NCBI GenBank assembly: GCA_036821905.1
Contig: DAISIR010000014.1
Coordinates: 1 to 58,351 of the forward strand
Origin: Brooklawnia sp937867175
GTDB lineage: Bacteria; Actinomycetota; Actinomycetes; Propionibacteriales; Propionibacteriaceae
Direction: 5' to 3'
Length of the DNA stretch: 58,351 bases
Shown: positions 15,138 to 22,787 of the stretch, in pieces
How positions within the stretch are numbered: the first letter of the stretch is position 1
Layout of the letters: each line of letters starts with the position of its first letter
Translations under genes and position numbers: made by a program
The notes under the pieces: model-generated
What the model was told of the DNA's origin: nothing
The model's input: the letters and a program-made list of their open reading frames with translations, nothing else
The model's database searches: none

Positions 15138-17666
15138 ATGGCTTCCGTCCCGCCTTTGGCTGCGGAGTCGCTCCGCACACCCTGCACCCTTGAGGCCGTG
15201 CAGTTCACCACCACGGCTGACCTGCCCGGCTTGGGTGCCGACATCGGCGTACCCGGTCAAGAACGCGCACGCGACGCAGTCAAGTTCGGCGTCGGCCTGC
15301 GGGCCCCCGGCTACAACGTCTTCGTGCTCGGCCCGCCCGGCGTCGGCAAGCACACCCTGGTCCTGGACCTCGTCCGGGCCCGCGCAGATGCCGAGCGGCT
15401 GCCCGACGACTGGGTGTACGTGCAGAACTTCGCCCAGCAGCACCGCCCCCGGGCGCTGCGGTTGCCGCACGGGGTGGGTGTCGGCTTCCGCGACGAAGTC
15501 CGCCGATTCAAGGAAGACGCGCGGGCGTCCATCGCGGCCCTGTTCGAGAGCGACGAGTACCGCAATCGTGCCGAGCAGATCGACACCGAGATCACCGAGC
15601 AGCAGCACCAAGCGTTCGAGTCGCTCGGTGCCGACGCGGCGGCCCAGCAGATCGCACTCATCCAGACGCCGATGGGGTTCTCGCTGGCCCCGGTGGTGAA
15701 CGGGGAGGTGATGACCAACGAACAGTTCACGCAGCTGTCCCCCGAAGAGAAGGCCCGCATCGAGTCCAGCATGAAGACGCTGCAGGAACGCCTGCAGAAA
15801 GTGATCCGTCAGGTGCAGCAGCTGCAGAAAACCAAGCGCGGCAGCATCAAGGATCTCGGCCGTGACATGTGCCAGACGACCGTCGCCGCCCTGGTCGACG
15901 ACCTGCGCCGTGACTGCGCCGAACTGCCCACCGTGCTCGACTGGCTCCAGCAACTGCAGGCCGATGTACTGGAACACCTCGACCAGTTCCGGCGCAGCCC
16001 GGACGCCGAGCCCAATCCGTTGACCATCGACCAGGAACAGTTCTTCAGCCGCTACGACGTCAATGTCGTGATCGGCGACTGTGACGGCTGCGTCGGCGCG
16101 CCGATCGAATCGGAGGACAACCCCACCTACCCGAACCTGCTCGGCCGCATCGAGTACGTGGCCCGGTTCGGGACGCTGGTCACCGACCACAACCAGATCA
16201 AGCCGGGTGCCTTGCACCGCGCCAACGGCGGCTACCTGCTGCTGGACGCCCAGCGGCTGCTCACCCAGCCGTACGCCTGGGACGGCCTGAAACGCGCCCT
16301 GCGCACCGGCGAGATCCGCACCGAGTCGATCGGGCAGGCTTACGGCGTGATCAGCACCGCCGCCCTGGAGCCGGAGCCGATCCCGTTGGATATCAAGGTC
16401 TTCCTACTCGGCGATCGGGCGTTGTATTACCTACTGGTCGCCTACGACCGCGAGTTCGGTGAGCTCTTCCGGGTGCCGGCCGATTTCGAGGACGAGGTCG
16501 ACCGTACCCCGGAACTGGAGGCGCTCTACGCGCAACTCATCGCCACCATCGCCGGCCGTGAGGGCTGGCTGCCGTTGGAGCGCGCGGCAGTGGCCCGGAC
16601 CATTGAGGAGGCCGCCCGCTGGGCGGGTGACGCCCAGCGGATGTCCGCCCACCTTGAGGAGCTGACCGACCTGCTCCACGAGTCGGACTACCGGGCGCGG
16701 GGCGAACAGGCGGTCGCCATCACCGGTCAGCACGTCCAGGGCGCCATCGACGCCCGGCGCGCCCGCTCTGGACGCGTCCGCGAACGCGTCCACGACGCCA
16801 TCAGGCGTGGTGACCTGCACATCTCCACCAGCGGCGAGGTGACCGGGCAGGTGAACGGCCTGTCGGTCAGCATGTCAGCCGACCAGGCGTTCGCGTTCCC
16901 CACCCGAATCACCGCCAACACCCGGATGGGTGACGCCGGCGTGGTCGACATCCAACGTGAGGTGGCGCTGTCCGGGCCGATCCACTCCAAGGGTGTGCTC
17001 ATCCTGGCGTCGCTGTTGGCCACCCGGTACTCGCCGGAGCGTCCGCCGTCACTTTCGGCAACTTTGGTCTTCGAGCAGACCTACGGATCGGTGGACGGCG
17101 ATTCGGCGTCCATCGGCGAACTGTGCGCGTTGCTGTCGTCGTTGGGCGGTTTCCCGCTGCGCCAGAGCCTGGCGGTGACCGGTGCAGTCGACCAGCACGG
17201 GCGGGCGTTGCCCATCGGGGCGGTCAACGAGAAGATCGAGGGCTTCTTCGACATCTGCGTGACCCGCGGGCTCACCGGGGAACAAGGGGTGGTCATCCCG
17301 GCCGCGAACGTGCGGCACCTGATGTTGCGCAGTGACGTGGTCGAGGCGGTCGCCGCCGGGCGCTTCAACGTCTACGCCGTGGCTAGCGTGGACGAGGCGT
17401 TGGGTGTGCTGTCGGGTCTCGACCCGGACGCCGCCAATGCCCTGGTCGCCGAACGCTTGGAGCAGCTGTCCACCAAGCGCCTGGCGTACCTGAAGCAGGT
17501 GGGCGACCTCGAACGGCCCGCTGCGGCCACACCCGGACCGGCGGGGCCGGTGCCCGAACCTCCGGCACCCGAGCCGCCCGCACCCGAACCACCCACGCCA
17601 GGACCGCCAGCACCACCGCGTGAACCAGTCGTCCCGCCCACCCCACCCCCGAAGGGCCGGCCATGA
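15138..17666 (+). CDS. Lon-like ATP-dependent protease (AAA_32 / S16 family)
   Basis: 842-aa protease of the LonB/YcbZ-like type without the classical Lon N-domain. The ATP-binding part starts early (GPPGVGKHT at 65-73; the usual Ser/Thr after K71 is His72). A coiled-coil insertion (about 115-280, Gln/Glu-rich) follows. The S16 domain at the C-terminal end has catalytic S656 in DGDSASIGEL and K699 in AVNEKIEGFF; their 43-residue spacing equals that of E. coli Lon. A Pro-rich tail of Pro-Glu-Pro-Pro-Ala units closes the protein. ATG 15138 has GGAGGAG upstream. The stop overlaps the next gene by four bases (ATGA). Confidence 0.88.
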   Translation: MASVPPLAAESLRTPCTLEAVQFTTTADLPGLGADIGVPGQERARDAVKFGVGLRAPGYNVFVLGPPGVGKHTLVLDLVRARADAERLPDDWVYVQNFAQQHRPRALRLPHGVGVGFRDEVRRFKEDARASIAALFESDEYRNRAEQIDTEITEQQHQAFESLGADAAAQQIALIQTPMGFSLAPVVNGEVMTNEQFTQLSPEEKARIESSMKTLQERLQKVIRQVQQLQKTKRGSIKDLGRDMCQTTVAALVDDLRRDCAELPTVLDWLQQLQADVLEHLDQFRRSPDAEPNPLTIDQEQFFSRYDVNVVIGDCDGCVGAPIESEDNPTYPNLLGRIEYVARFGTLVTDHNQIKPGALHRANGGYLLLDAQRLLTQPYAWDGLKRALRTGEIRTESIGQAYGVISTAALEPEPIPLDIKVFLLGDRALYYLLVAYDREFGELFRVPADFEDEVDRTPELEALYAQLIATIAGREGWLPLERAAVARTIEEAARWAGDAQRMSAHLEELTDLLHESDYRARGEQAVAITGQHVQGAIDARRARSGRVRERVHDAIRRGDLHISTSGEVTGQVNGLSVSMSADQAFAFPTRITANTRMGDAGVVDIQREVALSGPIHSKGVLILASLLATRYSPERPPSLSATLVFEQTYGSVDGDSASIGELCALLSSLGGFPLRQSLAVTGAVDQHGRALPIGAVNEKIEGFFDICVTRGLTGEQGVVIPAANVRHLMLRSDVVEAVAAGRFNVYAVASVDEALGVLSGLDPDAANALVAERLEQLSTKRLAYLKQVGDLERPAAATPGPAGPVPEPPAPEPPAPEPPTPGPPAPPREPVVPPTPPPKGRP

Positions 17667-18334
17667 ACCACCGGACGCTGCGAGTCGTCCTCGCCCCACG
17701 CGCCGCCGTGGACGCTCGCCGACTGCTGGGCGAGGGTGTCGCGCTGGCGCGGGCGTTGGACGCGGACCTGGCGGCTGTCTTCGTGGAGGATGCCGATCTG
17801 CTGCGTTGGGGGTCGCTGCCGTTCAGTCAAGAGGTGGGCGTCGCGTCTGGGACGATCCGTCCGGCCGACACCGAGGCGCTGCGCCGCCTGCTGGCGCGGC
17901 GGGCCGGTGAGGTGCGGACCATCGTTGCGCAGGTGGCGGGCGGGGTCGGGGTGGCGTGGTCGTTCACGGTAACGCGTGGGGATCCGATCCGCGAGGCCCG
18001 CCGGGCCGCGGTCGGCGAGCAGGTGCTGCTGGAACCACCCCGCAGCGCGGTGCAGCACGCGGTCGGCCGGGTGGCGCCCGTCCCCAATCGGACGACCGTT
18101 GCAGTGCTGGCGTCGACCGAGCAGGACTCACCGGAACAGCAGCGCGCGTGGGCGGCAGCCCGCAGGTTCGCCGGTGCGCATCCGGAAGCCGTCCTCACGC
18201 TCGGCTCGGCCGACCTGGTTGGTGGCCCGATCCCGCGTCTGCTGGTGGTCTCGTTGCCGTTGATCACCCGGACACCCGGCATGCTCGACCGCGTGCTGGC
18301 CGTGGCACGTTGCCCGGTGGTCCTGGTCGCTTGA
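17663..18334 (+). CDS. Hypothetical protein, universal-stress-protein-like, coupled to the Lon-like protease
   Basis: 223-aa soluble protein with no clear motif. It begins with a beta-strand/helix pattern (LRVVLAPRAAVDARRLLGEG) and has AADLAAVFVED-like strands and a second half of similar layout ending VARCPVVLVA, which resembles two weak Usp/Rossmann-like halves. The ATP-binding GxxGxxG-S signature of UspA is not seen, so the family call is tentative. It overlaps the protease stop codon (ATGA), so it is probably made together with the protease, perhaps as an adaptor. It converges with the next gene, leaving seven bases. Confidence 0.5.
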   Translation: MNHRTLRVVLAPRAAVDARRLLGEGVALARALDADLAAVFVEDADLLRWGSLPFSQEVGVASGTIRPADTEALRRLLARRAGEVRTIVAQVAGGVGVAWSFTVTRGDPIREARRAAVGEQVLLEPPRSAVQHAVGRVAPVPNRTTVAVLASTEQDSPEQQRAWAAARRFAGAHPEAVLTLGSADLVGGPIPRLLVVSLPLITRTPGMLDRVLAVARCPVVLVA

Positions 18335-18341
18335 CCGCGGT

Positions 18342-19007
18342 TCAGACGGTCAGGCGCTTCTTCAGTTCGTGCTGGATGTCGGCACCCCGGAACAGCGGCA
18401 TGATGATCAGCATCAGGAAGCTCAAGCCGACCGAGATCCACGACGGCAACGGGTTGGTGACCCAGCCGAGGGCGATGAACAGGCCGGGCACCACGCCAAT
18501 CAGGATCGTCAACCACCAGTAGACGACGTAGTCACCCGGCCTCATGCGGGCGATCCGGGCGGCGATCAGCAGTGCCACCGTCGAGGAGCTGCAGGTGATC
18601 GGGATCACATAGGTGGTCGACCAGCCAGACCAGCCGTCCAGGTAGTCGCCGTAGACGCTGAGCAGGCAGGCGATCACGACCAGGTAGACGATGGACTTGG
18701 CGACGTTGCGGCGTTTGCGCACTGCGGTGATCGCGACCAGCCAAAGCGCGGCCAGTGCGAACACCACCAGGCGCAGGCCTTCGAACGGCCCGGGAAAGAA
18801 GAGCCGCAGCGCTAGCAGCCCGCTGACGACGATCAGCACCGAAACCAGCAGCAGCACGCGCAGCAATTGACCCACGTCAAACCGGGGCGGCACGTCCGGC
18901 CAGGGAGCTGGGGTCGGCTCGGTCACCGACCTGAGGCCGGCCCCGCACAGCGGGCAGTCGGTCCAGTCGCCGCGGACCTCGATGTCGCAGCGTGAGCACC
19001 TGCTCAT
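18342..19007 (-). CDS. Zinc-ribbon membrane protein (DUF6320-like)
   Basis: 221-aa membrane protein. The N-terminus has a zinc ribbon, CSRC at 4-7 and CPLC at 18-21, followed by a short linker and about six hydrophobic segments (for example LLLVSVLIVVSGLLAL). It ends in a basic tail (ELKKRLTV). This architecture is that of DUF6320 proteins, which are recalled to occur next to alcohol-acetyltransferase-type proteins; exactly such a gene precedes it here with a four-base overlap (ATGA at 19007-19004). Likely the membrane partner of that enzyme. It is the last gene of the long minus-strand operon. Confidence 0.65.
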   Translation of the reverse strand: MSRCSRCDIEVRGDWTDCPLCGAGLRSVTEPTPAPWPDVPPRFDVGQLLRVLLLVSVLIVVSGLLALRLFFPGPFEGLRLVVFALAALWLVAITAVRKRRNVAKSIVYLVVIACLLSVYGDYLDGWSGWSTTYVIPITCSSSTVALLIAARIARMRPGDYVVYWWLTILIGVVPGLFIALGWVTNPLPSWISVGLSFLMLIIMPLFRGADIQHELKKRLTV

Positions 19008-20368
19008 GACCGGTCTCCCGCAGACTCGTCCACCGTCACCCGGGAGACCGAGACGCCCACCGGGACGCCCTTGCCGGTCAGGGCTCGGACGAAGGCCCGC
19101 TGGATATCCAGTTCGACGAACGGTGAGGTGAAGGTCAGCGTCAGTCGGCCTGCGTGGCTGATCATGCAGAACTGGGGACGCGCCGCTGAGACCATCAGGA
19201 AGACCGCCCCGACGTGGCTGTCGACCGCGTCCGGGAAGCCGGCCCGGCCCAGATTCGAGATCGCCACGGTAAGGCTGCGATTGTTGAACCGGTTGATACC
19301 GCCCAGGATCACGTCTTTCAGCGGACGAGGCAGCAGCCTGATCGCCGGGTTCAGCTCGAAGCCAATCAGCTTCACCAGCTTCGCCTCCAACGCTTCGGGC
19401 GTGGTCTGGGCCCGCAGTTGCTCGTTCAGTGAGCGGCAGACCGTGGGCAGGGACTCGTCGTCGGCACCGAAGTCATACTCGAGCCTGGTGGTGGCGAAGA
19501 AGTTCCGGGTCGAATTCGAGGGGAAGCGCTGGCGCAGGTCCACCGGCAGCGAGATCGCCATGGTGGCGTCCCGGGCGCGCTCGTCGACCTCCCGGATGGA
19601 CTGCAGGAACAGGGCAGTCAGGAAGATGGTCACCGAGACACCGGCCTGCCTTGCCAGCTGCAGCACAGGTTCGGCGGGCATGTCGAGTTCGACCGCGCGG
19701 GTGCGGTGGTCCGGCGCCTTCCTGCCACGCACCCGGTGAATCCGGCGTCTGCCCCGGCTGACGATGGGCGGTGCCCGTCGGACATGCTCGTCGGGGATTC
19801 GCCCGGTGCGACTGCCCGCCTCCAGGGACGCCGACCGAGCCGCCTCGGCGAACTCGTCGGTTCGGTCTTGCCTGAAGTAACGGGTGAAGCTGTCGCGCTC
19901 AAGGCCATGTTCGACGGGCGCCGACTTGGGACGGTCGGCGAAGTCGTCGGGATGGCACGCCATGACGTACTCGGCGACCAGGTCGCGGAAGACGTGCATG
20001 GCGCCGGTCCCGTCGGACAGCGCATGGAAGACCTCAAGAGCGATGCGGTTGCGGTGGTAGACCACTCGGAAGAGCAGTTCGCGGCGATCGAAGTGGTAGA
20101 GGTGGTCGCAGAGCGGCCGGCGGTCGGGCACGACTCGTGGGCGCAGGTCGCTCTCTTCCAGGTAGTACCAGAAGATGCCTCGCCGCAACACGGAGTGGTA
20201 GAGCACGTACTGGTCGAAGACCCGGTCGAGGGCCTGCTGTAGCAGTTCCGGGTCGACCTCTTCGGCCATCTCGGCTGAGAGCCGGAAGACCTTGGAGTCG
20301 ACTGAACTCATGGCCGCCAGGAAGATGTTGGACGCGTTGTCGAGCCGCACCCAGGTGCGTCTGCTCAC
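19004..20368 (-). CDS. Condensation-domain-type acyltransferase (alcohol acetyltransferase-like)
   Basis: 454-aa soluble enzyme of the CoA-dependent acyltransferase/NRPS-condensation superfamily. The catalytic HxxxDG motif is present as FHALSDGTG, and the second half shows typical stretches (VSVTIFLTALFLQSI, AISLPVDLRQRFP, LTVAISNLGRAG). It probably joins an acyl group to an alcohol or lipid, as in PapA-type or Atf-type enzymes; the substrate is unknown. The start is GTG 20368 with GGAGG upstream, inside the hydrolase stop (GTGA). A much longer open frame upstream is only the shadow of the hydrolase gene. Confidence 0.7.
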   Translation of the reverse strand: MSRRTWVRLDNASNIFLAAMSSVDSKVFRLSAEMAEEVDPELLQQALDRVFDQYVLYHSVLRRGIFWYYLEESDLRPRVVPDRRPLCDHLYHFDRRELLFRVVYHRNRIALEVFHALSDGTGAMHVFRDLVAEYVMACHPDDFADRPKSAPVEHGLERDSFTRYFRQDRTDEFAEAARSASLEAGSRTGRIPDEHVRRAPPIVSRGRRRIHRVRGRKAPDHRTRAVELDMPAEPVLQLARQAGVSVTIFLTALFLQSIREVDERARDATMAISLPVDLRQRFPSNSTRNFFATTRLEYDFGADDESLPTVCRSLNEQLRAQTTPEALEAKLVKLIGFELNPAIRLLPRPLKDVILGGINRFNNRSLTVAISNLGRAGFPDAVDSHVGAVFLMVSAARPQFCMISHAGRLTLTFTSPFVELDIQRAFVRALTGKGVPVGVSVSRVTVDESAGDRS

Positions 20369-21384
20369 GGTCGTGCCACCTCCGGTGCCGAACCGAGGAA
20401 GTCGTTGATCAGCCCATGCAGCCGGACGACCGGGGCGGCGAACCTGGGCAGGGTGAGGAAGCCGTGGTAGGCCCCGTCGATCCGCTCGATCCGGACGGCG
20501 TTGCCGGCGGCCCCCAAGGCCTGCCCGTAGGCCTCTCCCTCGTCGCGCAGCAGGTCGAACTCGGCTGTCACGACCAGCGTGGTCGGCTGGCCGGACAGGT
20601 CGTCTGCCAGCAGCGGCGCGATCCGTGGGTCGAGTCGGGCTTCGGGCGAAGGCTCGTAGAGCGTCATGTAGTCCTGGACCTCGAGCGCGGTCAGCCGCAG
20701 GCCGGTGCCGAACTTGCGGACCGAATCGAACGGCGAGGTCTGGGGGTTGTGCTCGGGCCAGGTCGCTGGATAGAGCAGCACCTGGTGGCTGGGCATCGGC
20801 AGCCCGAGGTCGCGCAGTCGCAGGCAGACAGCCGCCGCGAGATTGCCGCCGGCGGAGTCGCCGATCAGGGTTATCTGGGACGCGTCGTCCAGGTCGAGCA
20901 GCCCCGGCTCGCGCAAGAGCACCTCGGCCACGCGGAAGCAGTCGTCGAAGCCGGCCGGAAACGGGTGCTCGGGCGCCAGACGGTAATCGACCGACAGCAC
21001 CACGCGTCCGGTGGCGTCGGCCAGCGCCGAGCACGCGGGGGTGTAGCTCTCGATGTCACCGGTGACCCAGCCGCCACCGTGCAGGAACAGCAGAACGTCC
21101 TGGTGGCGTCGTTCGGCGGGCAGCAACACCCGAACCGGGATCTCGTGGGACTCGTCGTCGGCGAGGATCACCCGATCCAGCACCTGGTAGCGGCCGGTCG
21201 GGCCCGCCAGCAGACGCTGGAAGCGCCTGACCTTCTGGTAGTCCTCCTGCATGTTCAGGCGAGGGGCGGCAAACAGGCTCATGATGGCAGCGACCAACTT
21301 GTTGGGCCGCGCATGGTCCAGGTCGTCCCCATTCATGGGCCAACTGTACGTGGTCGGCGCCGCGGCCTTGAGCGGGCCGATCAC
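20365..21384 (-). CDS. Alpha/beta hydrolase, hormone-sensitive-lipase-type esterase
   Basis: 339-aa esterase/lipase. The oxyanion motif HGGGW, the nucleophile elbow GDSAGGN, the acid region (VTAEFDLLRDEG) and catalytic His in YHGF follow in the order of HSL-family carboxylesterases. It contains no signal peptide, so it is cytoplasmic. GTG at 21384 overlaps the kinase stop (GTGA), like the other junctions in this operon, so it is preferred. An ATG at 21336 (MNGDDLDH) is an alternative, although it has no ribosome site. It is followed by the acyltransferase with a four-base overlap, suggesting turnover and synthesis of the same kind of ester. Confidence 0.8.
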   Translation of the reverse strand: MIGPLKAAAPTTYSWPMNGDDLDHARPNKLVAAIMSLFAAPRLNMQEDYQKVRRFQRLLAGPTGRYQVLDRVILADDESHEIPVRVLLPAERRHQDVLLFLHGGGWVTGDIESYTPACSALADATGRVVLSVDYRLAPEHPFPAGFDDCFRVAEVLLREPGLLDLDDASQITLIGDSAGGNLAAAVCLRLRDLGLPMPSHQVLLYPATWPEHNPQTSPFDSVRKFGTGLRLTALEVQDYMTLYEPSPEARLDPRIAPLLADDLSGQPTTLVVTAEFDLLRDEGEAYGQALGAAGNAVRIERIDGAYHGFLTLPRFAAPVVRLHGLINDFLGSAPEVARP

Positions 21385-22787
21385 GGCACATCGACGCAGC
21401 CCTCCGCTGCCGCCGACTCGCGGCCGTCCGGGCCGACCACGACCACCCTCGCGCAGTTGCGTCCCGGCACCGCTTCGACGTCCAGGGAGCTGAGCGCCAC
21501 CTCACGTGTGAGGTCTTCCCGATCCGGACGCCGCAGCGTCACCGCATAGTGCATGTCTGACTGCTTGGTCGGCTGCCAGGTCCAGTAGACCCGGCCGTCG
21601 CTCAGCTTGCCCACCACATCGGTGGTCGGCGCCGGCGGCGCGGCGATCGGGTCCTGGGGCTTGGCGGTGGTGGCCGGGGTCACCGGACGCAACGTTAGCC
21701 CGCCGCCCAGCAACGCCGCCGACACCCCACCCACGGTGACCAGTACGGTTACCGCCACCAGCAGTGCGGCCACCCAGGGCCGGATGCCGCGCTTGGTTGG
21801 CGCGTCGCGGGGCGGCCGCCAAGTGAACGGCGCCGCCCCCGGCGGCAAGGTCGCCTCGGGGTCGGCGTCGTCGGGGCCGGACATGCGTGCCAGGAGGGTT
21901 GGGCCGGGCCGGGTATCGGTTGGCTGATCGCGGACCACCAGCGGTGTCGGGGTGAGCATAAGCTCGGTTTGCACCTCGCGCAGCGCCTCGGCCAGCGCCA
22001 GTGCCGACGGGGTCCGGGCGCTCGCCTCAGGTGCCAGGGCCATCCGCAGCACCGCCACCAGAGTGGGGGGCACGTCGGGCCGGCCAAGCTCGGGCAGCCG
22101 TCCGGAGTGGACGCGGCCCACCACCGCCGGGATGGTGTTGTCGCCGCCGGGGTCTTCGAAGGGGCTGTGGCCGGCGAGCAGCGTCCACGCCGTGGCGGCC
22201 AGCGCGTAGACGTCGAGGGTGGGGTGCACCAGACCGCCGACCTGCTGCTGCTCGGGCGGTGCCCACAAAGGTGAGAACTCGCCGCCCTCGGCCTGATGGG
22301 TCCCGACCGGCAGGGTCGCCCCGAAGTCGGCTAGCACCGGACGAGACCAATGGGTGACCATGATGTTGCCCGGCTTGATGTCGCGGTGCACCAAGCCCTG
22401 CCGGTGCAGCGTCTCGGCCGCCGAACACAACTGCACCATCGTCTCGAGCGCCTGGGCGACCGGCATCGGCTGCCGGCGTACCTGCGCGGCCAGATCGGCG
22501 ATCGGGCAGTACTCGAAGACCAAATAGGCCCGGCCATCTGGTGCCTGCCCCACCCCGTGCAACGTGACCACCGACGGGTGCCCGGCCACCGCCACCAGGG
22601 CGTCGGCCTCGCGGGTCAGCGCCGCGGCACCGTCGCCGTCGCCCACCGTCCGAAGTACCTTGATCGCGACCTCGCGGGACGGCGAGTGCTGCCGGTACAG
22701 GTGCACGTCGGCGAAGCCGCCGGTGCCGAGTTCTCGCAGCCAGGTGAACCCGGCCAACGTGGGTGGCGGGGTTGCCGACCGATTCAT
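21381..22787 (-). CDS. Transmembrane Ser/Thr protein kinase (Pkb2-like)
   Basis: 468-aa eukaryotic-type kinase. Kinase motifs follow in order: Gly loop GTGGFADV, lysine in VAIKVL, HRDIKPGNIM catalytic loop, DFGA, and APPEQ. A Pro-rich juxtamembrane segment leads to one TM helix (WVAALLVAVTVLVTVGGVSA, about 345-365). The extracellular tail after it ends in a beta-sandwich, fibronectin-III-like unit (VYWTWQP to the end), with a Cys pair. ATG 22787 overlaps the preceding gene's stop (ATGA). Position and topology match the kinase of the PFNA cluster described in bifidobacteria. It is likely to sense the wall or surface and phosphorylate cluster partners. No PP2C phosphatase is present nearby. Confidence 0.88.
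   Translation of the reverse strand: MNRSATPPPTLAGFTWLRELGTGGFADVHLYRQHSPSREVAIKVLRTVGDGDGAAALTREADALVAVAGHPSVVTLHGVGQAPDGRAYLVFEYCPIADLAAQVRRQPMPVAQALETMVQLCSAAETLHRQGLVHRDIKPGNIMVTHWSRPVLADFGATLPVGTHQAEGGEFSPLWAPPEQQQVGGLVHPTLDVYALAATAWTLLAGHSPFEDPGGDNTIPAVVGRVHSGRLPELGRPDVPPTLVAVLRMALAPEASARTPSALALAEALREVQTELMLTPTPLVVRDQPTDTRPGPTLLARMSGPDDADPEATLPPGAAPFTWRPPRDAPTKRGIRPWVAALLVAVTVLVTVGGVSAALLGGGLTLRPVTPATTAKPQDPIAAPPAPTTDVVGKLSDGRVYWTWQPTKQSDMHYAVTLRRPDREDLTREVALSSLDVEAVPGRNCARVVVVGPDGRESAAAEGCVDVP

Noticed and set aside
19004..21034. 676-codon open frame covering acyltransferase and half of the hydrolase
   Set aside because: The part above 20368 is Arg/Pro-rich and out of frame with the clear esterase. 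The GTG at 20368 with GGAGG and a GTGA overlap is the true start.
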